Source: Planctomycetota bacterium (lineage in GTDB: Bacteria; Planctomycetota; Phycisphaerae; Phycisphaerales; Phycisphaeraceae). Taken from it: DNA of 64,000 bases. Below the pieces are notes generated by a model. The model did not search any database, had not been told where the DNA came from, and worked only from the letters and a program-made list of their open reading frames with translations. The stretch covers positions 1 to 64,000 of the forward strand of contig JAJRRS010000136.1 in assembly GCA_024279275.1 (NCBI GenBank). The letters run 5' to 3'. Below are positions 55,292 through 64,000 of the stretch, piece by piece. Each line of letters begins with the position of its first letter. Position 1 is the first letter of the stretch. The translations under genes and the position numbers were made by a program.

Positions 55292-55366
55292 CGTGTCGGG
55301 CCTCCATACCCTTTAACAAATACAAGCAGGCTCCGCCCGCCGAATAACAAACTGACTGATACCGCC

Positions 55367-55633
55367 CTACCCGTTCATCCCGCCGAACATGCGGGTGGCG
55401 AAGTCCATGATTTGTGTGATGATCCAGGGGAGCACGAGAATGGCGGCGACACCCATGCCGACGATTTTGGGAACGAAGCTGAGCGTCTGTTCCTGTACCT
55501 GGGTGACGGCCTGGAGCAGGCTGACGATCAGCCCGATGATCAACGCCGCGGCGAGGATCGGCATCGAGAGCATCAACATGAGCGTGAGCGTCTCACGCAC
55601 CACGTCGATCGCCTGTTCTACGGTCATGGCCAT
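55367..55633 (-). CDS. fliQ: flagellar biosynthesis protein FliQ
   Basis: MAMTVEQAIDVVRETLTLMLMLSMPILAAALIIGLIVSLLQAVTQVQEQTLSFVPKIV; ATG 55633 preferred over the longer ORF. Confidence 0.96.
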   Translation of the reverse strand: MAMTVEQAIDVVRETLTLMLMLSMPILAAALIIGLIVSLLQAVTQVQEQTLSFVPKIVGMGVAAILVLPWIITQIMDFATRMFGGMNG

Positions 55634-55685
55634 ATCATTTCCTTCCAACTTCGGTCGGCGCGCAACATCACTACGCCGACGATAC

Positions 55686-56564
55686 CTATGTCGTAACTCC
55701 CGGCACAGCAAAACTCGTCAGCAGGTTCCCCGCGATCAGCATCCAACCATCAACCAACACAAACAACAGCAGCTTAAACGGCAACGAGATCAGCACCGGC
55801 GGCAGCATCATCATCCCCATTGAGATCAAGATGCTCGATATCACCATGTCGATAATCAAGAAAGGCAGGTAGAGTTGGAAGCCCATCAGGAACGCGACCT
55901 TCAGCTCGCTTAAAATAAACGCGGGGACAAGCGTGATGATGTCTACGTCTTTTTCGAGTGTGAGCAGCTCAGGCCGGCTGGTGTCCACGCCGCGGTATTC
56001 GAGGATCATGAAGATGTCGGCCTCGTTGCCAGCGTACTGGATCTGGTCAAACATGAATGACTTGATCGGGGCCTTGGCGAGGTTCCAGGCTTCCATTTCG
56101 TTGATCTTGTTTTCGGTCAGCGGGATGATCGCGTCTTCGTTGATTTGTTGGAAAGTCGGCGCCATCACAAGCAGGGTCATAAACAGCGACAGGCCGACCA
56201 GGATTTGCGAGGGCGGGAGCGATTGCGTGCCCAACGCCTGCCGGAGCAACGCCAGGACGATGATGATTCGTGTGAAGCTGGTACACATGACCAGGATCGA
56301 AGGCGCCAATGACAAAACGGTCATCAGCAGGACGATGGATATGGTGGCGTGGAAGTTGCCGGTGGTGTCGCCTTCTTTGGCACCGGGGAGTACGCGGCCG
56401 GCCTCTTTGATGATCGAGCCGACGTTGGTCATGTCGAACGCGGCCTGGTCAGCCTGATCGCTTTGAGCGGACTGGCCATGCGCGGACGGCGTAGCGACCA
56501 GCAGCATGGCGAGCGCCGCCAGGCCGATCACCCACCACATGATGATTGGGCGGTGGCGTATCAC
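55686..56564 (-). CDS. fliP: flagellar biosynthesis protein FliP
   Basis: MTVLSLAPSILVMCTSFTRIIIVLALLRQALGTQSLPPSQILVGLSLFMTLLVMAP. Confidence 0.97.
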   Translation of the reverse strand: MIRHRPIIMWWVIGLAALAMLLVATPSAHGQSAQSDQADQAAFDMTNVGSIIKEAGRVLPGAKEGDTTGNFHATISIVLLMTVLSLAPSILVMCTSFTRIIIVLALLRQALGTQSLPPSQILVGLSLFMTLLVMAPTFQQINEDAIIPLTENKINEMEAWNLAKAPIKSFMFDQIQYAGNEADIFMILEYRGVDTSRPELLTLEKDVDIITLVPAFILSELKVAFLMGFQLYLPFLIIDMVISSILISMGMMMLPPVLISLPFKLLLFVLVDGWMLIAGNLLTSFAVPGVTT

Positions 56565-57418
56565 GATGAACCCCCCTGCCGCCCCAGCGAGCGGACTCTT
56601 GCGAGCAGGCCCGAGACGCTGTCGCGTGTCCCTGTTTCGGTATGCGGGTCGTTGCCTGCGGGATCCTGGTCGTTGGGCTGTTGATCGTGGTCTTCATTGA
56701 AGCGGTTGAGGAGTTGGCCGAAACCGCGTGTGATGCTGTTGGGTTTGGCTGCGCTGACGGCACCGAGGATGTCGGCGACTTCCTGGGCGTCTTCCAGGCT
56801 CGCCAGGGTGCGCATGCCAGCGGAAGAATCACTGACGACAAGGACGCGTCCGCCGACACGCAGGAGCATGACGTGGCTGCGGGGCGCGACAGTTGTTCGG
56901 CTGAGGACTTCAACCACCGGGCTGCTGCTGGCGGCAATCTTCCCGCCCAGACGGACGTAGCCCCAACGCACGAGCAACGCCAACCCGATTACAAGACCAA
57001 GCGAGGTCAGTGTTTTCAGACCCCAAGACGATGGGCCGGGGCGTTCGGAGTCATCGACGGCATCGGTGCGGGTCGAGCCGGGACGGATCAGAGGCGTGCT
57101 GCTGATTAACGGGGTGGTGCCTGAACTTGCCGAGTCGGAGTCGGGGCCTGAAGCATCCTCATCTATATAGCTTGGCTGCGCATCGGATTCGGTGTCGGCT
57201 AACCGCTGGGCAAGCCGGGCGAGCCTGGATGGGTCGGCGTCGCTCGTCTGGATTTGTGCGTTGGCGTTCGCGGATGAAGTGAGATCGGTGTCGGTCGGTG
57301 CGGCGTCAACCGAAGCGCTAAACAGCAACGCCCACGCGATCAACGCTATGAATACCGTCCTTGTCACCTTGGCCCTCCTTGGCCTGTTGTCATGCGAACG
57401 TGTCGCTGCCGACCGCAT
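56561..57418 (-). CDS. fliO: flagellar biosynthetic protein FliO-like
   Basis: LGLVIGLALLVRWGYVRLGGKIAASSSPVVEVLSRTTVAPRSHVMLLRVGGRVLVVSDSSAG; overlaps fliP start. Confidence 0.8.
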   Translation of the reverse strand: MRSAATRSHDNRPRRAKVTRTVFIALIAWALLFSASVDAAPTDTDLTSSANANAQIQTSDADPSRLARLAQRLADTESDAQPSYIDEDASGPDSDSASSGTTPLISSTPLIRPGSTRTDAVDDSERPGPSSWGLKTLTSLGLVIGLALLVRWGYVRLGGKIAASSSPVVEVLSRTTVAPRSHVMLLRVGGRVLVVSDSSAGMRTLASLEDAQEVADILGAVSAAKPNSITRGFGQLLNRFNEDHDQQPNDQDPAGNDPHTETGTRDSVSGLLARVRSLGRQGGSS

Positions 57419-57523
57419 CCTGCTGTCAGCATCCCCCGGCCCCCGGGATTTCCCCTCTGTGTTATTCGACGTTACCGAAAAAACTTCCTGGATTTTCCAT
57501 AACCGCCCATCAAGGGTCGGTCA

Positions 57524-57985
57524 TCATACTGCCTGAGTCTGCTCTTGAGTTGCCTGTTTCGCCTCTTCTTGAAGATTGGCGACAATTTCACTGATCCGGA
57601 TGCAGAAGTTGTCGTTGAGGACGAGGACTTCGCCGCGTGCGACGAGTCTTTGGTTGACATAAATGTCGACGGGGTCGCCGGCGAGTTTGTCGAGTTCGAC
57701 AACGCTGCCGGAGGAGAGCTTGAGTACGTCTTCGACGAGCATCTCGGTGCGGCCCAGTTCGACCATGACGTGCAGATCGACGTCGCCGAGCATCTCCAGG
57801 CCGGGGGGCAAGGGGGCTTCACCCGTTGCTCCGAAGTCGGGGAGGTCGGGCGTAGCGGCGGTATCGGCCGATTCCTTGATCTCGTTGAGCGAGGACTGGG
57901 CTTCACTGAGCGCGGCGAGCATTTGCGCCTCGGCTTCGGCCTCAGTAGCGTTCTTGGTCTGGTCGTTAGTTCCGTCTTCTGCCAT
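57524..57985 (-). CDS. fliN: flagellar motor switch protein FliN
   Basis: [71 protein letters not shown]. Confidence 0.95.
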   Translation of the reverse strand: MAEDGTNDQTKNATEAEAEAQMLAALSEAQSSLNEIKESADTAATPDLPDFGATGEAPLPPGLEMLGDVDLHVMVELGRTEMLVEDVLKLSSGSVVELDKLAGDPVDIYVNQRLVARGEVLVLNDNFCIRISEIVANLQEEAKQATQEQTQAV

Positions 57986-58009
57986 GGCTGCTTCCCTGCT
58001 TGCCTTGGG

Positions 58010-58546
58010 TCACATATCCGCGCGGATGCGGATGCATTTCCTGATCAATGTGCCCAGTACGAAAGGCTCTGAATCGGAATCCGTTCCGATTTTATCAACT
58101 AACACGGACTCAACCTGTCGGGTGAGTGTCGCGAGATTGGGTTCCATGAGGTAGGAAGGCTCGGCCCGTCGGAAGATGGTGGCGATCTCGGTGGTGAGCT
58201 GGGCCTGCATCCCCTGGATATTCATATCGACAACTTCGACGTGCTTTTGCCTGATCATGACGTAGATCTCGGTGTCGTAGAGGTAGCTGCGTCCGGTGCG
58301 GGTGTTCTGGAATTTTTCCTTGATGACCAGAACCTCGACCTGTTTTTCTTCGTCGGCCAATTCTTCTGCCAGGCCGGCGTCGGCCTTGATGGTCTCGGGG
58401 CCTTTGGCCATGATGAACACCGCCGAGATCGCCACCCCTTCGATCAATAGCGCCATCGCCAGGATCAGGATGGTCTTGATCGGCAGCTTCTTCTTGCCGT
58501 CCGCCTCGGGGGCGTTGGTTGCGTCGTTGTTGTTCTCATCAGCCAT
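58010..58546 (-). CDS. fliL: flagellar basal body-associated protein FliL
   Basis: N-terminal TM and position between motB and fliN. Confidence 0.75.
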   Translation of the reverse strand: MADENNNDATNAPEADGKKKLPIKTILILAMALLIEGVAISAVFIMAKGPETIKADAGLAEELADEEKQVEVLVIKEKFQNTRTGRSYLYDTEIYVMIRQKHVEVVDMNIQGMQAQLTTEIATIFRRAEPSYLMEPNLATLTRQVESVLVDKIGTDSDSEPFVLGTLIRKCIRIRADM

Positions 58547-58570
58547 GGTCGGTCCGTCCGTCGTCTTGGG

Positions 58571-59332
58571 TTACCAGGAAGTCTTTGCCCGGGTCACGGA
58601 ATAATCATTGATCACGTTCTCGCTGACGAACACCTCAACCCGGCGGTTGATCTGTCGTTGCGAGGCGGTATAGGCCTGTTTCTTGAGCGGTTCGCGGTCA
58701 GCGGCCCCGATCAGCCGAACCTGCTCCTGCTTCAGTCCGATCTCGTCACTGACCAGATACTCCATTACGGACTTAGCGCGGTCGTAGCTAAGGTCCCATA
58801 AGTCTTTGCCTGAATCGCCTATCAAGGCGGTTTCGGCGGTTGCGGCGTGTCCCCGCAGCTCGACTATGTAGTTGGTGCCACGGATGTCGAACTCCTCCTG
58901 CTCGATGAAGGCGCGTATTTTGCGCCTGGTCACGTCATTAAGATCGGCCGATCCAGGCTCGAACGTGATCCGCCCGCCCACCGGAATGTATTCTCCCGGG
59001 CGGACAGTGGTAACCCGTTGATCGCGGCCTGACATGCCTGGGTCGTCGGCATTGGAGGTATTCTGCTCCTTGCGTTGCTGGTTCTGAACGGTCTCAAGTA
59101 TCTTCACGAGGGTCAGGGCCGGGTCATTATCGGTCGGTAGACGCCCGCCGCCGCCCTTCATCCCGAAGGATTTCTTAACTTCCTCGACCACGGCCTTCCA
59201 TTCGTCTTCTTTCTTGATCTCGGACAGGGACAGCAGAAGGATAAAGAAAGTCAGCAGCAGCGACATCATATCGCCGTAGGTCATAACCCATTCAGGGGCA
59301 CCGGGGGGTGGACATTTACACTTGCTGGCCAT
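58571..59332 (-). CDS. motB: flagellar motor protein MotB
   Basis: PPPGAPEWVMTYGDMMSLLLTFFILLLSLSEI; OmpA-like C-terminal domain. Confidence 0.95.
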   Translation of the reverse strand: MASKCKCPPPGAPEWVMTYGDMMSLLLTFFILLLSLSEIKKEDEWKAVVEEVKKSFGMKGGGGRLPTDNDPALTLVKILETVQNQQRKEQNTSNADDPGMSGRDQRVTTVRPGEYIPVGGRITFEPGSADLNDVTRRKIRAFIEQEEFDIRGTNYIVELRGHAATAETALIGDSGKDLWDLSYDRAKSVMEYLVSDEIGLKQEQVRLIGAADREPLKKQAYTASQRQINRRVEVFVSENVINDYSVTRAKTSW

Positions 59333-59340
59333 GGGTTAGG

Positions 59341-59412
59341 TTAGGGGCTGGGGTTCGGGGTCTGGGTCTGGGTCTGGGTCTGGGCTAAAGGCTAATAGCT
59401 AACGGCTAACAG
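59341..59412. repeat. GGGTCT and GCTAAYR short tandem repeats in motB-motA gap
   Basis: GGGGTCTGGGTCTGGGTCTGGGTCTGGG CTAAAGGCTAATAGCTAACGGCTAACAGC. Confidence 0.85.
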
Positions 59413-59417
59413 CTTTC

Positions 59418-60197
59418 CTACGCGGCGTCTTTATCTTCTTCCTCTTCGGAGCGTTCGCTTGGTGGGAGGTAGGTGCGGAGTTTTTGTTCAACGATGCGGG
59501 GGTTGTCGCCGCTTTGGATCGACATGACGCCCTTGATGATGATCGTGCGGTAGAGGATTTCCTCGGCGGAGCGTCGGCCGAGGCGGTCTGCCAAGGGGAG
59601 CGACACGGCGTTGGCGATGATCGCGCCGTACATGGTGGTGAGCAGCGCAACCGCCATACCGGGGCCGATGGCTGCGGGGTCGTCCATGTTGCTGAGCATG
59701 ATGACCAGGCCGACCAGGGTTCCGATCATGCCGAACGCCGGTGCGTACTTGCCGATGGTTTCCAATAGAGCTTTGCCGACGTCGTGGCGGTCGGCGAGGT
59801 TTTCCAGGTCATTGGTCAGGACCTGCTCAATGAGTTCAGGGTCCGTGCCATCGACCGCCATCTGGATGCCCAGGACGATAAAGGGGTCTTCGATGTCTTT
59901 GGTCGTGCTTTCCAGGCTCAGGATGCCGTCGCGGCGGGCGATCTCGGCGTACGAAACCATGTCCTCGATCAGCTTGGAGGTCGAGGGCGAGCTGAAGAAC
60001 ACCGCCCGCTTGATGATCTTAATCAACGACTTGACGTTGCCCGCCGGGAAGGCGAAGAAGATAACCGTCGAGGTCATCCCGATGACCAGGATGAGGCTGT
60101 TTTGATCGATGAACATCGTGATGTCACCACTGCCGAACAGCGCCCACATCAACAACACCCACGTGCCGAGAAAACCGTACAGGATACCTAAGTCCAT
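59418..60197 (-). CDS. motA: flagellar motor protein MotA
   Basis: APAFGMIGTLVGLVIMLSNMDDPAAIGPGMAVALLTTMYGAIIANAVSLPLADRL. Confidence 0.96.
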   Translation of the reverse strand: MDLGILYGFLGTWVLLMWALFGSGDITMFIDQNSLILVIGMTSTVIFFAFPAGNVKSLIKIIKRAVFFSSPSTSKLIEDMVSYAEIARRDGILSLESTTKDIEDPFIVLGIQMAVDGTDPELIEQVLTNDLENLADRHDVGKALLETIGKYAPAFGMIGTLVGLVIMLSNMDDPAAIGPGMAVALLTTMYGAIIANAVSLPLADRLGRRSAEEILYRTIIIKGVMSIQSGDNPRIVEQKLRTYLPPSERSEEEEDKDAA

Positions 60198-60211
60198 AAG
60201 CGCACCTCAAC

Positions 60212-60260
60212 CCGGACCCGAAAGGGGTCCATTGTTTTCTTATCGGTCTATCGGGTCCGG
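60212..60260 (-). promoter_or_regulatory. candidate alternative-hairpin leader of motA
   Basis: CCGGACCCG...CGGGTCCGG 9-bp outer stem competes with GGACCC-CTTTC-GGGTCC local hairpin. Confidence 0.4.
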
Positions 60261-60374
60261 AATAATTAAGAACGGATGGTGTGTGGTGTCGGCGGTGAAA
60301 GAGCTTGTGGCTTGAGCGGTTTTTTGATTCGGTGGATCGTTAGTGTGGCGATGCTGTGGATGAAATCTTAAGAA

Positions 60375-60399
60375 CCCCGCATGACATACGGGGCTTTAT
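60375..60399. repeat. hairpin with GGGGCTTTA tail (family B)
   Basis: CCCCGCATGACATACGGGG followed by CTTTATA. Confidence 0.5.
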
Positions 60400-60412
60400 A
60401 CATAGGGTTGTG

Positions 60413-60610
60413 TCAGCTTGGCGGTAACAGACTTCGGAGGCTTCGGCCGTAGTCCACGGCGAGTTCAACGACGCGCTGCATATCTTCCTTGACGATAATG
60501 TGATCGCCGTTCATCAGGATGATCGTGGTGTCGGGGTTGGACTCCACGGTGCGGATGATCTCGGCGTTGATGACGAATTGTTTGCCGTTGAGGCGGGTGA
60601 CGGTGATCAA
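60413..60610 (-). CDS. flbD: FlbD-family flagellar protein
   Basis: MITVTRLNGKQFVINAEIIRTVESNPDTTIILMNGDHIIVKEDMQRVVELAVDYGR. Confidence 0.92.
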   Translation of the reverse strand: MITVTRLNGKQFVINAEIIRTVESNPDTTIILMNGDHIIVKEDMQRVVELAVDYGRSLRSLLPPS

Positions 60611-60642
60611 GGTTGAGGGTCGGGGTACAGGGTTTAGAGATC

Positions 60643-60683
60643 GGGCTGACTAACAGCTAATGGCTAACGGCTAATGGCTTCCT
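60643..60683. repeat. GCTAAYR heptad repeat between flbD and flgE
   Basis: GGGCTGACTAACAGCTAATGGCTAACGGCTAATGGC. Confidence 0.8.
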
Positions 60684-60686
60684 TTA

Positions 60687-62411
60687 TTATCGGACCGCTG
60701 CGAGAAGTTCCTGGATAAGTTCGTCGCTGGTGGTGAGGACTCTGGAGTTGGCGCTGAAGCCGGTGCTGGCGCTGATGAGGTTGATGAACTCCTCTGCGAG
60801 TTCGACATTGGAGAGTTCAAGTGCCCTGCCGATGACCCGGCCCGAGCCGCCCTGGCCTGCGGAGACGACGGTGGCGATGCCTGAGTTGATGGTGGGTCGG
60901 TAGAGGCTACCGCCGAATTCTTCCAGGCCGTTGTTATTAGCGAAGACGGCGATGGGAACGCGGCCGAGGTTTCGCAGCAGGCCGTTGGAGAAGACGCCGG
61001 AGATCGTGCCGTCCTCACCGACGCTGAAGTCTTCCAGTGTGCCGATCTGTGAGCCGTCCTGGTTGCGGGCGGCGATCTGGCTGGAGGTGTCTGTCAGGGA
61101 GGTAACGGTGTTAAACGGGTCAGCGAACTTGAGGGTGATATTCATCGGGGTGACGGCACCGGTATTCAGTCGGTCGATCGAGATGCTGGGGTTGCTGACG
61201 GTCAGGAGGTTGCCCTCGGTATCGAAGCTCAGGACGCCGGTACCCAGGAAGAGATCCAGGTCGGTGTCGTCGGTGGAGTCGGCGTAGTAGCGCCAGGTCG
61301 CGCCGGTGGTGGTCTTGCTTTCCAGTACGAAGCGAAGATCGATCACGACCTCGGAGCCGAGGCTGTCGAAGGTGATGAAGGTGGTGCGTGTGGAGCCGCC
61401 GTTGGCATCCTGTGTGCCGGTGAACCCGTAGGAGACGGCGTTATTGTTCTTGATGCTGGAGGCGCTAAAGAGGATCCCGTTATCTTCGCCGATGTTGCTC
61501 TCGACGAGTATCTGGCCGGCAACGATGGTGACGCCGGGTGTGGACGTCGCGGTCGTGGGTCGGGAGGTGTCGATACCCAGAATTTCGTCGAGGAACGCGG
61601 TGAAGTCGTCCAGGGTTGTGCCGAAGTCGTGGCTGTTGGTGGTATTGGCTGGCCCGATCTCGAAGGTTCGGTCGGCGATGGCGGCTCCACCCTTGGCCAC
61701 GCCGGCGATGGTGATGACATCACCGAGTGCGTACAGCGCGGTCCCGGTACCGGTGCCGTCGTCCTTGAAGAGGCTGGTCAAAGCGTCGGTTCCAAGGGCC
61801 TGAGTCGTCACGAGCGCATCAGAATAGAGCACGGCACTGGTGCTGATGCTGCCGACCGTGGCGACGTCGCCGCCGGCGTTGAGGTTGCCGGCGAAAGTGA
61901 CGTTCTCGGTCGCCTCGGCGATGGTCAGGACGCCGGTGGGAATGGTCAGGTTAACGAGCAGGCCCTCGACGACGTCGAAGTTTTCATCGATGCCGAAACC
62001 CTGAACGAGTCCGCCGTCGGCGTTGACGAGGTTGAAGCTGCGGTCCAGAACGAAGTTGCCCGTGCGTGTGTAACGCGTGTTGCCCTCGGTGTTGACGATG
62101 AAGAAGCCGTTGCCCTCGATAGCCATGTCGGTGTTGACGCCGGTGGGCTGGAGCGATCCGGTGGAGAAGTCGCGGGTGATAGTGCTGGTGCGTACGCCCA
62201 GGCCCATCTGTGTGGGGTTGGTGCCGCCGAGTGTGCCGGTGGGTGCCGAGCCGCTGGTGATGCGTTGTGATATCTGCGTCTCGAAAGTGATCCGGCTTTT
62301 CTTATACGCGGTCGTATTGACGTTGGCGATGTTATTGCCAGCAACCGCCAGAAGTTTGGCGTTGGAGGTGATGCCGGTGAGGCTGCTGAAGAGTGCGGTC
62401 TGTAACGCCAT
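60687..62411 (-). CDS. flgE: flagellar hook protein FlgE
   Basis: MALQTALFSSLTGITSNAKLLAVAGNNIANVNTTAYKKSRITFETQ; C-term NVELAEEFINLISASTGFSANSRVLTTSDELIQELLAAVR. Confidence 0.96.
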   Translation of the reverse strand: MALQTALFSSLTGITSNAKLLAVAGNNIANVNTTAYKKSRITFETQISQRITSGSAPTGTLGGTNPTQMGLGVRTSTITRDFSTGSLQPTGVNTDMAIEGNGFFIVNTEGNTRYTRTGNFVLDRSFNLVNADGGLVQGFGIDENFDVVEGLLVNLTIPTGVLTIAEATENVTFAGNLNAGGDVATVGSISTSAVLYSDALVTTQALGTDALTSLFKDDGTGTGTALYALGDVITIAGVAKGGAAIADRTFEIGPANTTNSHDFGTTLDDFTAFLDEILGIDTSRPTTATSTPGVTIVAGQILVESNIGEDNGILFSASSIKNNNAVSYGFTGTQDANGGSTRTTFITFDSLGSEVVIDLRFVLESKTTTGATWRYYADSTDDTDLDLFLGTGVLSFDTEGNLLTVSNPSISIDRLNTGAVTPMNITLKFADPFNTVTSLTDTSSQIAARNQDGSQIGTLEDFSVGEDGTISGVFSNGLLRNLGRVPIAVFANNNGLEEFGGSLYRPTINSGIATVVSAGQGGSGRVIGRALELSNVELAEEFINLISASTGFSANSRVLTTSDELIQELLAAVR

Positions 62412-62479
62412 GATAAACTCCTGCGTGTTCCACCCGTGCGAGACGGGCGGGTGGGTGCTTGCTTGAAATACCTAACTAA

Positions 62480-62794
62480 CTACTTGCCGGTCGCTTCCGC
62501 GACGATGCGCCTAAGTGACGCGTTCTGGATTGATTCGATGCCGGTCAGTGGGGCGAGTGCGTCGATCTTCGCCGTTTGTTCGGGTGGTTTGACGTTGTCT
62601 GTCGGGGTGGTGGGGTCTACACCTGTCAGTGGATCTAGCTTTGTATTGATCTGACTTCCGGGCTGCCTTGCGTCTGCCAAAAGAGAATCGAAGCTGAGCG
62701 ATTCGATCGGCGGCTTGCCGGGGCGTACACCTGTGGTCGGCACGGGGCTGACCGCTGGCATGAGCATCCGTAATAAGTCGCCGCCGTTAGACAC
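62480..62794 (-). CDS. hypothetical protein between flgD and flgE
   Basis: 104 aa, collinear with flagellar genes. Confidence 0.65.
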   Translation of the reverse strand: MSNGGDLLRMLMPAVSPVPTTGVRPGKPPIESLSFDSLLADARQPGSQINTKLDPLTGVDPTTPTDNVKPPEQTAKIDALAPLTGIESIQNASLRRIVAEATGK

Positions 62795-62821
62795 GTTGAA
62801 TCCTTCTATAAGTCCGGTTAA

Positions 62822-63460
62822 TTATTTCTGCACATCCGAGAACCGCGTCACGGCCCCGGCTGAAAGTTTTTGGCCTGTGTCCAGTTCGAGGATCAGGTCG
62901 TCCTCCTCGGTCACGACACTGGTGACGACGCCCTCTACCAGTGCGTTGTTCTTATCGAATCCGCTGACCATCTTGCCGACCAGCGCGCTGGAGTTGAGGA
63001 TGATGAGGTTGCGCAGCAGTTGCTGGACGATCTGTGTGTCCAGGTCGCCGAGGTTCCCGACGTCGGTGATGCGTGAGGCATCGATACGGCTGCCGTCGGT
63101 GAATTTGAGGATGGGGTTGCCGTTCTCGATAACAAGGGATTGCACGACACCTTCGACAACCTGGTTGTTGGCATCCAGCCCCTTGACGGATTGCCCGATC
63201 AGGCCGCTGGCGGAGGAGATGGCGTTCTGGTCAACCATGGTTTGGAGCTGTTCCTGCAGCGAGACCTGGCTTTCGATGTTACGCAGGCTGGACAATTGAT
63301 CGAGGATGGCCGAAGAGTCGCTGGGCGCGAAGGGGTCCTGGTTGCTCAGTTCTGCGACGAGGATATTGACAAACTCTTCGCTGGAGAGGTCCGCAAACGC
63401 GGTGCTGTTGCGTTGGGTTGGTTGTGCGGTGGTGATCCCGCCGATGGCGCCTGCTGACAT
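62822..63460 (-). CDS. flgD: flagellar hook capping protein FlgD
   Basis: FADLSSEEFVNILVAELSNQDPFAPSDSSAILDQLSSLRNIESQVSLQEQLQTMV. Confidence 0.93.
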   Translation of the reverse strand: MSAGAIGGITTAQPTQRNSTAFADLSSEEFVNILVAELSNQDPFAPSDSSAILDQLSSLRNIESQVSLQEQLQTMVDQNAISSASGLIGQSVKGLDANNQVVEGVVQSLVIENGNPILKFTDGSRIDASRITDVGNLGDLDTQIVQQLLRNLIILNSSALVGKMVSGFDKNNALVEGVVTSVVTEEDDLILELDTGQKLSAGAVTRFSDVQK

Positions 63461-63518
63461 AGTCTGGTACTCCGAAGTTCACAAAGCCGGTGTTACGGCC
63501 CTGATGTATCTGTGTTAA

Positions 63519-64000
63519 TTACGCGGCGTGGTTGAGTTCTTGCTCGAAGCCGGTCTGTTCTTCTGATGCCTGTTGGCCTTGCTGGTTGTCACCTTGGCGT
63601 GTGAAACTGCCGCGGCTTCGTCCGTCATTGGGTTGGCCGTCACGGTCGGACTGTGATTCGTTGTGGAGGTTTGATCCGGAGGTTTGATTCAGGGTTTGTA
63701 CGCTGAGGCGTTCGACTGACAAACCCTGCTGCTCAAGCGAAGTGCGGAGATGGGACATCTGCTGGTTCAACAGTGTGCGTGTCGATTCGTTTTGGGCGTG
63801 GAACTGTGCGTTGACCGTGCCGTTTTGCATCTGCAGTTGTATCCGAACCGTGCCCATATCCGGGGGGGTGAGTCGGAGTGTGACCGCACCGCCCTTTTGC
63901 AAGACGGCGTTTTGCAATCCGCGAGCGATCCGTGCGGTGTTGAGCTGGGTGTTGCTTGCGTCCTGTGCCTGTGTGGTGGGGGCGGCTTGTTGTGCGGAAC
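63519..64000 (-). CDS. fliK: flagellar hook-length control protein FliK, C-terminal part (5' end outside window)
   Basis: TLRLTPPDMGTVRIQLQMQNGTVNAQFHAQNESTRTLLNQQMSHLRTSLEQQGLSVERLSV; frame open to right edge. Confidence 0.88.
   Translation of the reverse strand, partial: SAQQAAPTTQAQDASNTQLNTARIARGLQNAVLQKGGAVTLRLTPPDMGTVRIQLQMQNGTVNAQFHAQNESTRTLLNQQMSHLRTSLEQQGLSVERLSVQTLNQTSGSNLHNESQSDRDGQPNDGRSRGSFTRQGDNQQGQQASEEQTGFEQELNHAA

Noticed and set aside
1-64000. tRNA and rRNA genes
   Set aside because: No T-arm (GGTTCGAATCC-like) with a matching cloverleaf or rRNA-like sequence was noticed in the intergenic regions; a tRNAscan-SE run would be decisive.

Overview
The window reads as a chromosomal segment of a Planctomycetes/Phycisphaerae-like, Gram-negative bacterium with moderately high GC (taxonomy is an inference from gene content). 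From left to right it contains: an AsmA-like protein (open at the left edge), a tRNA-binding-domain protein, a SurA/PpiD-like foldase, an LptD/OstA-like protein, a methyltransferase plus thioredoxin pair, thiS-thiG, a groEL-groES-groEL-(GxxExxY)-dnaJ-grpE-fmdB chaperone cluster, a PEP-CTERM protein, a TlpA-like fusion, sat, gcvH, an amidohydrolase, an AGCS symporter, a DUF368 protein, galE, mreBCD (minus strand), a HEAT-repeat protein, lnt, a XerC/D recombinase, a PD40/TolB-like lipoprotein, a GT2 glycosyltransferase, a DUF1802 protein, argS, and a long minus-strand flagellar operon running from the FliA/WhiG sigma factor to flgD and a partial fliK. Coding content is mostly ordinary. The unusual material is a dense set of small dispersed elements: (i) a GxxExxY (PD-(D/E)xK-like) gene flanked by inverted CACAGAGR octamer repeats, one of which appears to be translated as its N-terminus, plus ORF-less copies of the same repeats elsewhere; (ii) several REP-like hairpin families, including one with a constant 11-nt loop and covarying stems, one copy of which lies in frame inside lnt; (iii) a 175-bp MITE-like element; (iv) several sequence-unrelated intergenic arrays sharing a 7-bp period, some in the gaps of the flagellar operon. 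No tRNA, rRNA or CRISPR array was recognised. All family names come from recognising motifs by eye, with no database search.
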